Assembly (NCBI GenBank): GCA_014804975.1
Contig: JAAUYT010000020.1
Coordinates: 1-36,960 of the forward strand
DNA: 36,960 nt
Source of the DNA: Clostridia bacterium
GTDB lineage: Bacteria; Bacillota; Clostridia; Christensenellales; Borkfalkiaceae
Direction of reading: 5' to 3'
Shown: positions 26,849-36,958 of the stretch, in pieces
Numbering within the stretch: position 1 is the first letter of the stretch
How the letters are laid out: the number at the start of each line of letters is the position of its first letter
Translations under genes and position numbers: made by a program
Notes under the pieces: generated by a model
Database searches by the model: none
Told to the model about the DNA's origin: nothing
What the model saw: only the letters and a program-made list of their open reading frames with translations

Positions 26849-27550
26849 ATGACGCTCAAAGAAATGATAAACGATTGTAGCCGTATCGTCTTTTTCGGCG
26901 GCGCGGGCGTTTCGACCGAGAGCGGCATTCCCGATTTCCGTTCGGCGGACGGGCTTTACCGGCAAAAATATTCCGTTCCGCCCGAAGTGATTTTAAGTGC
27001 AGATTATTTCTATTCCCACACGGAAGAGTTCTATCAGTTCTACCGCGATAAAATGCTGTGCCTTGACGCAAAGCCGAACGCGGCGCATATAAAGCTTGCC
27101 GAATGGGAAAAAGAGGGGAAGCTTTCGGCTGTCGTCACGCAGAATATCGACGGACTGCACCAGTCGGCGGGGAGCAAAAAAGTATTCGAGCTTCACGGAA
27201 GCGTGCACCGCAATTACTGTTTAAAGTGCAAAAAAGAGTATTCGGCGGAATTTATTTTAAATAGCGAAGGGGTTCCGCACTGCGAGTGCGGCGGACTCAT
27301 CAAGCCCGACGTTGTGCTTTACGGCGAGCCGCTCGACGATAACACGGTGCAGGGCGCAGTGAACGCAATCGCGAATGCGGATATGCTCGTGATTGCAGGA
27401 ACTTCGCTCAGCGTATACCCCGCGGCGGGCTTTGTAAGATACTTTCGCGGCAAGCACTCGGTTTTGATCAACCGCGACGAAACGCCCTACGACGGAGCGT
27501 GCGAAGCGGTCATTCACTCAAAAGTGGGAGAAGTACTAGAAAGTCTATGA
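26849..27550 (+). CDS. cobB: Sir2-family NAD-dependent deacylase
   Basis: GAGVSTESGIPDFRS, TQNIDGLHQSAG, ELHGS, CLKC...CECGG zinc ligands, KPDVVLYGE. Confidence 0.93.
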   Translation: MTLKEMINDCSRIVFFGGAGVSTESGIPDFRSADGLYRQKYSVPPEVILSADYFYSHTEEFYQFYRDKMLCLDAKPNAAHIKLAEWEKEGKLSAVVTQNIDGLHQSAGSKKVFELHGSVHRNYCLKCKKEYSAEFILNSEGVPHCECGGLIKPDVVLYGEPLDDNTVQGAVNAIANADMLVIAGTSLSVYPAAGFVRYFRGKHSVLINRDETPYDGACEAVIHSKVGEVLESL

Positions 27551-28848
27551 AATACCATATAACGACTTACGGCTGTCAGATGAATTTACACGAATCGGAG
27601 AAGATCGCGGGCATTTTAAAGGGCTGCGGCTACGACGAGGAGAGCAACGAGGAAGAGGCGGATATTATCGTCTTTAACACCTGCTGTATTCGCGAGAACG
27701 CCGAAAATCACGCCTTCGGCAATATCGGAGCGTTAAAAAAACTCAAAAAGCGCAAGCCGTCGCTTTTGATCGCTCTCGGCGGGTGCATGGCGCAGGAGGC
27801 GGGCAAAGCCGAATATATCAAACGGAAGTTCCCGTTTGTCGATATCGTGTTCGGCACTCACAACTTAAACGAGCTTCAATCGCTCATCGAGAAAAAGCGC
27901 ACCACGAAAAAGACGGTCGTATCTTTGAAGGAAGAGCGGGAAGAAATCGAGGACGGAATCATCCCCGTTAGGAGGAGCTACCCGAACGCCTGGGTGAATA
28001 TCACTTACGGCTGCAATAACTTCTGCACCTACTGTATCGTTCCCTACGTGCGCGGGCGCGAAAAGAGCCGCGATCCCGAGGATATCTTAAACGAAGTAAA
28101 AGGGCTTGTGAAAGAGGGCTATAAAGAGATCACGCTCTTAGGACAGAACGTCGATTCGTATAACTCAAACGGAATGCGCTTTCCCGAACTCTTGGATAAG
28201 GTTGCCTCGATCGAGGGAAATTTCCGCGTTGCGTTCATGACCTCGCACCCCAAGGACTTTTCAAAAGGGCTCGTCGAAGTCATGAAAAAGCACCAAAAAA
28301 TCTGCCGCAGAATGCACCTTCCCGCACAGTCGGGGAGCGACAGAATTTTATCGCTCATGAACCGCCGCTACACGCGGGAAAAGTATTTAAGCGAAATCGC
28401 GCTTTTAAAACAAGAAATTCCCGATTGCGAAGTGACGACTGATTTGATTGTCGGCTTTCCTACGGAGACGGAAGAGGAGTTCGAAGAGACGCTTTCGCTT
28501 GTCAAGGAAGCGGGCTTTTCTTCGGCGTTCACCTTCGTCTATTCTCCGCGCACGGGCACGAAGGCGGCGGCAATGGACGGACAGATTCCCGAAGAGATTT
28601 CCAAAAAGCGCATTATGCGGCTCGTGGAGTGCGTCAACAACCAAACGCGGGAAAAGAGCGCAAAGTGCGTGGGACAGACTCTCGAAATTCTCGTAGAGGA
28701 TTACGACGAAAAAAAGGAGTATTATCTCGGTCGGGACTCCTATGGCAGAATGGGATATTTCAAGAGTAACCGCGACAGGGTCGGCGAATTTGTAAAGCTG
28801 AAAATTACGAAAGCGAACGGCGTCTCTCTCTACGGAGAGGAGCAATAA
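27547..28848 (+). CDS. miaB: tRNA-2-methylthio-N6-isopentenyladenosine synthase MiaB
   Basis: TYGCQMNLHESEK, NTCCIRENAE, GGCMAQ, radical-SAM YGCNNFCTYCIVPYVRGRE. ORF-track start is 27499; ATG 27547 overlaps the sir2 stop. Confidence 0.95.
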   Translation: MKYHITTYGCQMNLHESEKIAGILKGCGYDEESNEEEADIIVFNTCCIRENAENHAFGNIGALKKLKKRKPSLLIALGGCMAQEAGKAEYIKRKFPFVDIVFGTHNLNELQSLIEKKRTTKKTVVSLKEEREEIEDGIIPVRRSYPNAWVNITYGCNNFCTYCIVPYVRGREKSRDPEDILNEVKGLVKEGYKEITLLGQNVDSYNSNGMRFPELLDKVASIEGNFRVAFMTSHPKDFSKGLVEVMKKHQKICRRMHLPAQSGSDRILSLMNRRYTREKYLSEIALLKQEIPDCEVTTDLIVGFPTETEEEFEETLSLVKEAGFSSAFTFVYSPRTGTKAAAMDGQIPEEISKKRIMRLVECVNNQTREKSAKCVGQTLEILVEDYDEKKEYYLGRDSYGRMGYFKSNRDRVGEFVKLKITKANGVSLYGEEQ

Positions 28849-28858
28849 GGGGTAAGTC

Positions 28859-31417
28859 ATGGCGATTTCACAGATGATGCAGCACTATTTAGACACGAAA
28901 GAGAAGTACAAGGACTGCGTTCTCTTTTACCGTCTCGGCGACTTTTACGAAATGTTCTTCGACGACGCCGTCAAGGTTTCAAAGCTCTTAGATTTAACTT
29001 TAACGGGCAAGGACTGCGGCATGAAAGAGCGCGCGCCCATGTGCGGAGTTCCCTTCCACGCTGCCGATACCTATATCGCAAAGCTCGTCGGAATGGGCGA
29101 AAAGGTGGCAATCTGCGAACAGCTCTCCGACCCCAAGGCGGGCAAAGGGCTTGTGGAGCGCGACGTTATCAGAATCGCAACGGCGGGCACGGTCATCGAA
29201 GAGAGCCTTTTAGACGATAAGAAAAATAACTATATCTCCTGCGCCTATTTAAAAGAAGGGAAATTCGCCCTTGCCTGGGCGGACATTACGACGGGGGAAT
29301 TCTGCGCTTCGGAGGAGGAGAGCTTAGATAGGCTCTTATCCGTTTTGATCAACCTCTCCGTTGCGGAAGTCATCTGCAACGACGAGCTTTTATTTGCGGT
29401 CAAGGGTAGGGCGGAAATCGAACGGGGAATACTTCCCGCATTTTCCTGCTATCTTCCCTACGCGTTCGAAAAGGGGAGCGCAGAGCGCGTTTTAAAGGAA
29501 CAGTTCTCCTGTGCTTCGCTGTCTGCGCTCGGACTTGACGGGCACAGCGGGGCGGTGATTGCGGCGGGGGCGTTGTGCGAATATCTCAACGATACGCAAA
29601 AGCACGCCCTCAAAAACATTACGAAAATTCACCTTGCCGATCATTCGGGACAGATGAAACTCGATCCTATCGCGGTGAGGAACCTTGACTTACTCAAAAA
29701 CAGCGCCGATTCCAAGCGCTACGGCTCGCTTCTGTGGCTCATCGATAAGACCAAGACGAGTATGGGGGCAAGAAAGCTTGCCTCTATGCTGACCGCGCCT
29801 CTTCTGCAAAAAGATAAGATCGAGGAGCGGCTCGACGCGGTGGAGGAGCTCTTTAACGCGACCGTCGTTACGATGGGGATCGAAGAACTTTTAGAGGGAG
29901 TCAAGGATATCGAACGCCTGACGGGGCGCATTTCGAACGGAAACTTACAGCCGCAGGACGCCTTAGCGCTCTCGAAATCGCTCTCCGTCGTTCCCTCGCT
30001 CAAATTCCGTTTAGCGGGCTTTTCGTCAAAGCTTCTCAAAGATATTTCCGCTTCGCTTGCCGATCCCACTAAAATCTGCGAGCTCTTGGACGAGGCGATC
30101 GCACCGAACGCCACGACCTTGAAAGAGGGGAACTACATTAAAGACGGCTACGACGAGGAGCTCGATAAGCTCCGCAATATCAACCGCAACAGCAAGTCCG
30201 TTGCCGCCGAGCTCGAAACAAGGGAACGCGAGCGCACGGGGATACGCACTCTCAAAGTGGGCTATAACCGCGTATTCGGCTATTATATCGAGGTTTCGAA
30301 CGGCTTTAAGGACCGCGTGCCCTACGACTACGAACGCCGTCAAACGCTTTCGACGGGGGAGCGGTACACGACGGAAGAGCTCAAAGATCTCGAACACAAG
30401 ATCTTAGGCAGTGAGGACGCTTCGCACCGCCTTGAAGAGCATTTCTATTCGGAAATCATGAAGATATTAGAGCGGAATATCCCCGTATTCCAGCAGATTT
30501 CTTCTTCGATTGCACTTTTGGACGTAATCCTTTCCTTTGCCACGGTTGCCAAGTCGAACCGCTATTGCCGCCCTCAAATTTTGGAAGAGGGCACGCTCGA
30601 AATCACGGAGGGGCGTCATCCCGTCGTCGAGGCGATTTCCAAGGAGCGCTTCGTCCCCAACGACTGTATGCTCGACAGCGGAGAAAACCGCACGATGATC
30701 ATCACGGGTCCGAATATGGCGGGAAAGAGCACTTATTTGCGGCAGGTCGCTCTGATCGTTTTAATGGCGCAGATCGGCTGTTTCGTGCCCGCAAAGAGCG
30801 CAAAGATTCCGCTCTGCGACCGTATCTTTACAAGAATCGGCGCAAGCGACAATCTCATTCTCGATCAAAGTACTTTCATGGTGGAGATGACGGAAGTTGC
30901 AAATATCTTGCGCAACGCTACGAGTAAGAGCCTTTTAATTCTTGACGAAGTGGGCAGGGGCACGAGCACCTACGACGGGCTTTCGATTGCCTGGTCGGTG
31001 ATTGAATACTTAACGGAAAAGGTGCGCGCGAAGACCTTCTTTGCAACGCACTATCACGAGCTTACCGAGCTCGAAGGCAAGCTCGAAGGGGTCAAGAACT
31101 ATAAAATCAGCGTGAAAGAGGTGGGCGGGTCGATCGTCTTTTTACGGAAGATTTTGCGCGGCGGCGCTTCCCGCAGCTTCGGCGTGGAGGTTGCCTCGCT
31201 TGCGGGCATTCCCGAAGAGGTCGTCTCCCGCGCCAAGAAGATTTTAAAATCTTTGGAGCAGAACGATTTGAACGGCGTCCCCGCCGTGGAAGATACGGAA
31301 GAGCCCGTAGAAGAGCGACTTGCAATCGAAGAGGAGCTCAAAGAGCTTGATGTCAATTCGCTCACGCCCATGCAGGCACTCGGCATACTTTCCGACTGGA
31401 AGGAGAAACTTAAATGA
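28859..31417 (+). CDS. mutS: DNA mismatch repair protein MutS
   Basis: Mismatch-binding GDFYEMF, Walker A GPNMAGKSTYLRQ, DEVGRGTSTYDGLSIAW, FFATHYHEL. Confidence 0.98.
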   Translation: MAISQMMQHYLDTKEKYKDCVLFYRLGDFYEMFFDDAVKVSKLLDLTLTGKDCGMKERAPMCGVPFHAADTYIAKLVGMGEKVAICEQLSDPKAGKGLVERDVIRIATAGTVIEESLLDDKKNNYISCAYLKEGKFALAWADITTGEFCASEEESLDRLLSVLINLSVAEVICNDELLFAVKGRAEIERGILPAFSCYLPYAFEKGSAERVLKEQFSCASLSALGLDGHSGAVIAAGALCEYLNDTQKHALKNITKIHLADHSGQMKLDPIAVRNLDLLKNSADSKRYGSLLWLIDKTKTSMGARKLASMLTAPLLQKDKIEERLDAVEELFNATVVTMGIEELLEGVKDIERLTGRISNGNLQPQDALALSKSLSVVPSLKFRLAGFSSKLLKDISASLADPTKICELLDEAIAPNATTLKEGNYIKDGYDEELDKLRNINRNSKSVAAELETRERERTGIRTLKVGYNRVFGYYIEVSNGFKDRVPYDYERRQTLSTGERYTTEELKDLEHKILGSEDASHRLEEHFYSEIMKILERNIPVFQQISSSIALLDVILSFATVAKSNRYCRPQILEEGTLEITEGRHPVVEAISKERFVPNDCMLDSGENRTMIITGPNMAGKSTYLRQVALIVLMAQIGCFVPAKSAKIPLCDRIFTRIGASDNLILDQSTFMVEMTEVANILRNATSKSLLILDEVGRGTSTYDGLSIAWSVIEYLTEKVRAKTFFATHYHELTELEGKLEGVKNYKISVKEVGGSIVFLRKILRGGASRSFGVEVASLAGIPEEVVSRAKKILKSLEQNDLNGVPAVEDTEEPVEERLAIEEELKELDVNSLTPMQALGILSDWKEKLK

Positions 31418-33285
31418 TCAACGTTCTTTCGAAGGAAATTTACAATAAAATCGCGGCGGGCGAGGTGGTGGATAGACCCTATTCCGTCGTCAAAGAGCTC
31501 GTCGAAAACGCAATCGACGCGGAAGCTACCGAAATCACGGTGGAAATCGAGGGCGGCGGCAAGAAAAGAGTGCGCGTTACGGACAACGGTAAGGGCATTT
31601 CAAAAGAGGACTTGCCCCGCGCCTATCTTCCGCACGCCACGAGTAAACTCAGAACGGCGGAGGACTTATTCACGGTCGCAACGCTCGGCTTCCGCGGCGA
31701 GGCGCTCGCTTCGATCGCGGCGGTCTCCCGCATGAAGATCGTATCGAAGAGGGAGGGTGAGAGCGCCTATTCGCTCTCATCTGAGGGCGGCGTGCTGAGC
31801 GCGGTTACGGAAGCTGCTGGGGCGAACGGCACGGAAGTCACCGTCGAGGACTTGTTCTTTAATACGCCCGCGCGCTTAAAGTTTTTGAAATCGGATACGC
31901 AGGAGGAAGGAGAGGTCTCTAACATGATGGCGCGGTTCCTTCTCTCCCGCCCGAAGATTGCCTTTACCTACTATGTGAACGGCAAGCTCAAATACCGCTC
32001 CTACGGCGACGGACTCGAATCTGCACTTGCCGCGGTGTACGGTGCGGACACGGTGGAAAAGTGCTACGAGATCTCTACGGAAAAGCACGGTATCCGTATT
32101 TACGGGTATTTGGGAAACCAGAATTTTTCAAAGCCCAACCGCAGCTATCAGAGCCTGTTCGTCAACGGTCGATTCGTTATAAACCAAACGGTGGGGGCGG
32201 CGGTCACGAACGCCTACGGCGCGTATCTAATGAAGCGGCAGTATCCGTTCTTCGTGCTCTTTTTGGAGGTGCCCGCCGAAATCGTCGACGTGAACGTACA
32301 CCCCACGAAGGCGGACGTGCGCTTTGCCGATAATCAAATCATATACGGGTGCGTGTACTCCGTCGTATCGGCTGTTTTAGACGGCAATTCCAAGGCGCTC
32401 GAATACCTCGTTTCCAATAAGACGGAAAAGAGGGCGGTTCAGGAAGAAATTCCTATTCCCAAAGCGGAAGTCAAGAGTACCTTTCCCGAATCGAAGCCGC
32501 AGCCAAAAATGAGCTACGAAGAGGCGAAAAAGGAGCTTTCGTTCGACGTGTCGCCCGTGGGCGGCAGAACGCCCGCACCCCGCTTGTTTCAAGAAAACGA
32601 GCCCTTTAAAATGAAGGTTTCCGCACCTGCGCCTCAGGAAAAAGACGCGTTCGAGGAGAACCGTGCGTTCCTTTTGGAGAAGGAGAAGAAGCAACAGGAG
32701 AAGATCGACCCCGCAACGCTTACCTATAAGGGGGAGCTCTTCCAAACCTACCTTATTTACGAAATCGGCGACGACGCCTATTTTATCGATCAGCACGCGG
32801 CGCACGAGCGGCTTATCTATAACCGCCTCGTTGCCCGCACTTCCTCGCGTGAAGTTCTTTCCCAGCCCATGCTCGTGCCCTTCGTGTTGAGCGTCAATTC
32901 CGAGGAATACGCCTTTTTAGTAAGACAGCTTCCGCTTTTATGCGAGCTCGGCTTCGAGGCGGAGGAGTTCGGCGGCACGAGTATTAAAATATCGGCGGTG
33001 CCCTTGGATTTGCAGAATATCGATTTGGACGCGTTCTTTGGAGAAGTTCTCAGCTCCATGGAGACCTATAACGGAATAAAACTTGCCGATTTACTCAAAG
33101 ATAAACTTGCAAGCGCGGCGTGCAAAGCGGCGGTCAAGGGCGGGGAGCACTTGACGGACGACGAGGCAAAGTCGCTCATTCGGGAGATGGACGGCGATAT
33201 GGGGCTCAGGTGTCCGCACGGCAGACCCGTCGCGGTCAAAATGAAAAAGAGCGAGCTTGAAAAGCTCTTTAAACGAATCGTATGA
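31414..33285 (+). CDS. mutL: DNA mismatch repair protein MutL
   Basis: IAAGEVVDRPYSVVKELVENAIDA, GFRGEALASIAAV; C-terminal endonuclease motifs DQHAAHE, ACKAAVK, CPHGRP. Confidence 0.97.
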   Translation: MINVLSKEIYNKIAAGEVVDRPYSVVKELVENAIDAEATEITVEIEGGGKKRVRVTDNGKGISKEDLPRAYLPHATSKLRTAEDLFTVATLGFRGEALASIAAVSRMKIVSKREGESAYSLSSEGGVLSAVTEAAGANGTEVTVEDLFFNTPARLKFLKSDTQEEGEVSNMMARFLLSRPKIAFTYYVNGKLKYRSYGDGLESALAAVYGADTVEKCYEISTEKHGIRIYGYLGNQNFSKPNRSYQSLFVNGRFVINQTVGAAVTNAYGAYLMKRQYPFFVLFLEVPAEIVDVNVHPTKADVRFADNQIIYGCVYSVVSAVLDGNSKALEYLVSNKTEKRAVQEEIPIPKAEVKSTFPESKPQPKMSYEEAKKELSFDVSPVGGRTPAPRLFQENEPFKMKVSAPAPQEKDAFEENRAFLLEKEKKQQEKIDPATLTYKGELFQTYLIYEIGDDAYFIDQHAAHERLIYNRLVARTSSREVLSQPMLVPFVLSVNSEEYAFLVRQLPLLCELGFEAEEFGGTSIKISAVPLDLQNIDLDAFFGEVLSSMETYNGIKLADLLKDKLASAACKAAVKGGEHLTDDEAKSLIREMDGDMGLRCPHGRPVAVKMKKSELEKLFKRIV

Positions 33286-34187
33286 AATTGTTAGTGATCT
33301 GCGGAGCGACCGCCTCGGGCAAGAGCGATCTTGCCGTCGAGTGCGCAAAACGGCTGAACGGTGAAATTATCTCCTGCGACGCGTTCCTCGTCTACCGCGA
33401 TTTAAATATCGGCACGGCAAAGCCGACGAAAGAGGAGATGCAGGGGATTCCGCACTATATGATCGACGTGGCGAGTCCTTTGGAGAAGTTTTCGGTGAGC
33501 GACTTCGAAAGAATGGCGCTCCCGATTTTAAACGACATTCTCTCCCGCAATAAAACGCCCGTTCTATGCGGCGGCACGGGGTTCTATATGAACGCGCTCC
33601 TGTATGCGCAGTCCTTCGGAAACGCACCCGCTTCCCAGGAGGTGCGCAAAAAGTACGAGGGCATTTTAGAGGAAAAGGGCAGGGAATATCTGCACGGACT
33701 TTTAAGAGAGGTCGATCCCGAAAGTGCGGAAGTGCTTCACGTAAACGACACGGTGCGCGTCGTGCGTGCGCTTGAAATTTACGAGCTTACGGGCAAGAAA
33801 AAATCGGAGCAGAACGATAAAAGAATTCCCCGCTATCCCTTCGTGAGCTTCGCTTTCGATTACCCGCGTGAAGAGCTCTACGCCCGCATTGAAAGGCGGG
33901 TTGACCGCATGATCGAAGCGGGACTTGTGGAAGAGGTAAAAGGACTTTTACAAAGCGGCGTGCCCGCGGAAGCGCAGTGTATGCAGGGAATCGGCTACAA
34001 AGAAGTGGTCGAATCGCTAAAAAATAACGAATTACAGAGTACTATGTCAGACGTAATCAAGAAAAATACGCGAAATTACGCCAAACGGCAGCTCACATTC
34101 TTTAAAAGGACGGAAAATCTGCATTGGCTGAAACCGACGGATATTCCAAGTGCTGCGGAGGAGATCGTAAGAATTCATGAGAGTTGA
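33282..34187 (+). CDS. miaA: tRNA dimethylallyltransferase MiaA
   Basis: ATASGKSDLA, NIGTAKPT, CGGTGFYMNALLY, QCMQGIGYKEVV. Confidence 0.94.
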   Translation: MKLLVICGATASGKSDLAVECAKRLNGEIISCDAFLVYRDLNIGTAKPTKEEMQGIPHYMIDVASPLEKFSVSDFERMALPILNDILSRNKTPVLCGGTGFYMNALLYAQSFGNAPASQEVRKKYEGILEEKGREYLHGLLREVDPESAEVLHVNDTVRVVRALEIYELTGKKKSEQNDKRIPRYPFVSFAFDYPREELYARIERRVDRMIEAGLVEEVKGLLQSGVPAEAQCMQGIGYKEVVESLKNNELQSTMSDVIKKNTRNYAKRQLTFFKRTENLHWLKPTDIPSAAEEIVRIHES

Positions 34188-35394
34188 AGAAGTAATCAAG
34201 AGCGCGGAAATAACATTAAAACCGCTCTTTGAAGAGATAGAAGAAACGGCGCTTTTCAATCAGGAAAAGGTGTTAAAAGCTTTTTCGGAAGAGCGCATTG
34301 CCATGCGCCATTTTATGCAGTCGAACGGCTACGGCTACGGCGACGAAGGCAGAGAATCTCTCGGCAAGGTTTTTGCGCACGCATTCGGCGCGGAAAGTGC
34401 GATTGTCTCGCCCGCGCTTTTGAGCGGTACGCACACGATTACCGTCGCGCTCTTCGGCGTTCTGCGCCCGAACGATCGCGCGCTCATTATTACGGGAACG
34501 CCCTACGATACCATTCGTAAGGTTTTATGGGGCGAGGGGAACGGTTCGTTTAAGGACTTTAAAATTTCCTTCGATACGGTAGAACTCAAAGACGGTAAAG
34601 TAGATTTTTCCGCAGTTGCCAAGGCATTAAATAAGCACGACTATAAAATGGTCTATATTCAGCGTTCGCGCGGATACGAGCTTCGCGATTCCTTCACGGT
34701 GGAAGAGATCGAAAAAATGTGTTCGTTCGTCCGTGAACAAGGGTTTAAGGGCTGTATCTTCTGCGACAACTGCTACGGTGAATTTTGCGAAAGGAGAGAA
34801 CCGACCGAAGTCGGTTGCGATTTTATGGCGGGGTCTCTTATCAAAAACCCCGGCGGAGGACTTGCGCCCACGGGCGGATATATTGCGGGGAAGAAGTCCG
34901 TTTTAGAGCTTGTAGAAGGGCGTCTTACCGCGCCTTCCGTGGGGGCGGAAGTAGGGTCATATTCTTACGGCTACCGCCTTTTTTATCAAGGGCTTTTCCT
35001 TGCGCCGCATACCGTTGCACAAATCTTAAAGGGCGGGCTTCTCATAGGCGCGTGCCTTGAATCTTTGGGCTACGAAACCTATCCGAAGGCGGATAAAATT
35101 CCCGCCGATATCACCCGCGCCGTTCGTTTCGATACGGAAAAACAGCTCACCGATTTTATCGTATCGGTGCAGGAGTGCTCGCCCGTCGATTCCTTCGTGC
35201 GCCCCGAAGCGTGGGATATGCCCGGCTACGATAATAAAGTCATTATGGCGGCAGGGACGTTTGTTTCCGGCGCGACGAGCGAATTATCGGCAGACGCCCC
35301 GATACGGGAACCGTACGTTGCATACTTTCAGGGCGGGCTTACCTACGAGCACTGTAAAATCGCCTGTAAGCGAATTCTTTTAAAACTATTGTAA
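34177..35394 (+). CDS. Methionine gamma-lyase family protein (aluminium-resistance / YnbB-like, PLP)
   Basis: FALSE-type architecture of the YnbB family: MQSNGYGYGDEGRESLGKVFAHAFGAE, LLSGTHTITVALFGVLRP, CDNCYGEF, GSLIKNPGGGLAPTGGYIAG. Confidence 0.9.
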   Translation: MRVEEVIKSAEITLKPLFEEIEETALFNQEKVLKAFSEERIAMRHFMQSNGYGYGDEGRESLGKVFAHAFGAESAIVSPALLSGTHTITVALFGVLRPNDRALIITGTPYDTIRKVLWGEGNGSFKDFKISFDTVELKDGKVDFSAVAKALNKHDYKMVYIQRSRGYELRDSFTVEEIEKMCSFVREQGFKGCIFCDNCYGEFCERREPTEVGCDFMAGSLIKNPGGGLAPTGGYIAGKKSVLELVEGRLTAPSVGAEVGSYSYGYRLFYQGLFLAPHTVAQILKGGLLIGACLESLGYETYPKADKIPADITRAVRFDTEKQLTDFIVSVQECSPVDSFVRPEAWDMPGYDNKVIMAAGTFVSGATSELSADAPIREPYVAYFQGGLTYEHCKIACKRILLKLL

Positions 35395-35405
35395 AATAAA
35401 AAAAA

Positions 35406-35430
35406 GCCGCTCGTTCGAGCGGCTTTTTTT
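35406..35430. terminator. Bidirectional intrinsic terminator
   Basis: GCCGCTCG-TT-CGAGCGGC flanked by A8 and T7 tracts between convergent genes. Confidence 0.9.
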
Positions 35431-36958
35431 ATTTCAGCTTTTCCTGTTTGACTAACTTGTAGCCCTTTTTCGGTTTTAATCGGAATTCGATTTTATGTCC
35501 GAATTTGCTAAACACGACAAAGAGGACGATTGCGACGACCGCAACGCAAATGACGACGATCGCCCAAGCGGAGAGCTGTTCGCCCTTGATTTGCGTCCAA
35601 AGCTCGTTGATCGCCTCTTCCTCGTCGCCGTAATAGTTCATAACGGCGCAACGCTTTACGGTATCGGAAGGGGGATACTGCGCATAGAGTTGGCGGTGTT
35701 CTTCCTTCGTTTTAATGACTGCACCTTCTCCGAAGAAATAACTTAAATCGTAATCTTCGCCCTTGCCCTCATCGTAGGTTTCTTTTATATATTCGAGCAT
35801 ATAGTCAGAAAATTCGTCGTCTGGATTGTCATTTCCCGCAATCACGGAGGTGTAGCCGATATAGTAGGAGTTCCGAACGGCGTTATCGGGGCGGGACATA
35901 AAGTTGATAAAGGCAAGCGCGGCTTGTTCGGTATCCTTATTGCGTTTTTCGTCCTTCGGCATCACCCAGCCGTCGAAGAAGAGGTTCGCGCATTCTTCGG
36001 GAATATAAAAGTTCAGTTCCACGTTTTGCTTATCCGCTTCGTCCAGGGCGTACACGGCGTCGCCGCTCCATGCAAAGTTCATGGAAATCGTACCTTTCAC
36101 CATGTCCGATTTGCCTGTGTCCGTTTCAAAGCCGAAGATGTTCGATTTCATGTCTTTGAGAATCTTCGTAACTTTTTCAACCGTTTCGGGCTTCACGTCG
36201 TTCATGATTGCGGTAACTTGTTTCGTATAATCTTCGTCCGAAAGTTCACCGTTTTCGTTTTGCTCCTTTAATTTAAGCAAATCTTCCCGATATAAAATTC
36301 CAAGTCCCACGAAGTAGGAATCTCGCACGTTGTCCTTGGTCGTCACTTTATTTTTGTATGCAGAGTCGAGCATAATGCTCCAACCCGATTCCTGTAACGC
36401 CGTTTTGCCGACTTGTGCGGGGTTGTAAACGAGCCCCGTCACGCCCCACATATAGCCCGCCGCGTACTTGCTCCAAGATTGCGGTTCTTCTTGGTCTTTA
36501 ACTGTCATTTTGCCTTCGTCGAATTTCTCGCGAATGAAAGGGGACACGTTGTTGATATAATAATTATTTTCAATCGTTTCATCGAAAAATCTTTCGTCTA
36601 AGGGCTGAATCATTCCCTCTGCCGCAAGCTTCATGATCATATATTCCGAGGGACACACCAAATCGTATTTGTCACCCAATTTGAGTTGGTTGTACAAGTC
36701 CTCGTTCGTGCCGAAGGTGGAGTATTCCACGCGCACGCTCTTGTGGTAAGTATCCTTGTACCACTGTTCAAATTTATCCAGGATAGGGCGGGTATCCGCT
36801 ACTTCACCTTCTTCGGCAAAGTCGTAATCGTAAGAGCCCTTGCCTCCCTCGTCGATATATTCTTCCCAGTTGTACACGCGGAGCGTGACGTCTCTGTCGG
36901 AGGCGCAGCCGCTGAATGAGAGGAGCACGGGCGTTAAAAACGCAAGGGAGAGGAGCAT
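35429..36958 (-). CDS. potD: Spermidine/putrescine ABC transporter substrate-binding lipoprotein, PotD-like, with C-terminal TM tail; N-terminus possibly truncated by window edge
   Basis: Lipobox-like LLSFSGCASD, LRVYNWEEYID, YDLVCPSEYMIMKLAAEGMIQPLD, AWSGDAVYA; C-terminal WAIVVICVAVVAIVLFVVF. Confidence 0.88.
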   Translation of the reverse strand: MLLSLAFLTPVLLSFSGCASDRDVTLRVYNWEEYIDEGGKGSYDYDFAEEGEVADTRPILDKFEQWYKDTYHKSVRVEYSTFGTNEDLYNQLKLGDKYDLVCPSEYMIMKLAAEGMIQPLDERFFDETIENNYYINNVSPFIREKFDEGKMTVKDQEEPQSWSKYAAGYMWGVTGLVYNPAQVGKTALQESGWSIMLDSAYKNKVTTKDNVRDSYFVGLGILYREDLLKLKEQNENGELSDEDYTKQVTAIMNDVKPETVEKVTKILKDMKSNIFGFETDTGKSDMVKGTISMNFAWSGDAVYALDEADKQNVELNFYIPEECANLFFDGWVMPKDEKRNKDTEQAALAFINFMSRPDNAVRNSYYIGYTSVIAGNDNPDDEFSDYMLEYIKETYDEGKGEDYDLSYFFGEGAVIKTKEEHRQLYAQYPPSDTVKRCAVMNYYGDEEEAINELWTQIKGEQLSAWAIVVICVAVVAIVLFVVFSKFGHKIEFRLKPKKGYKLVKQEKLK

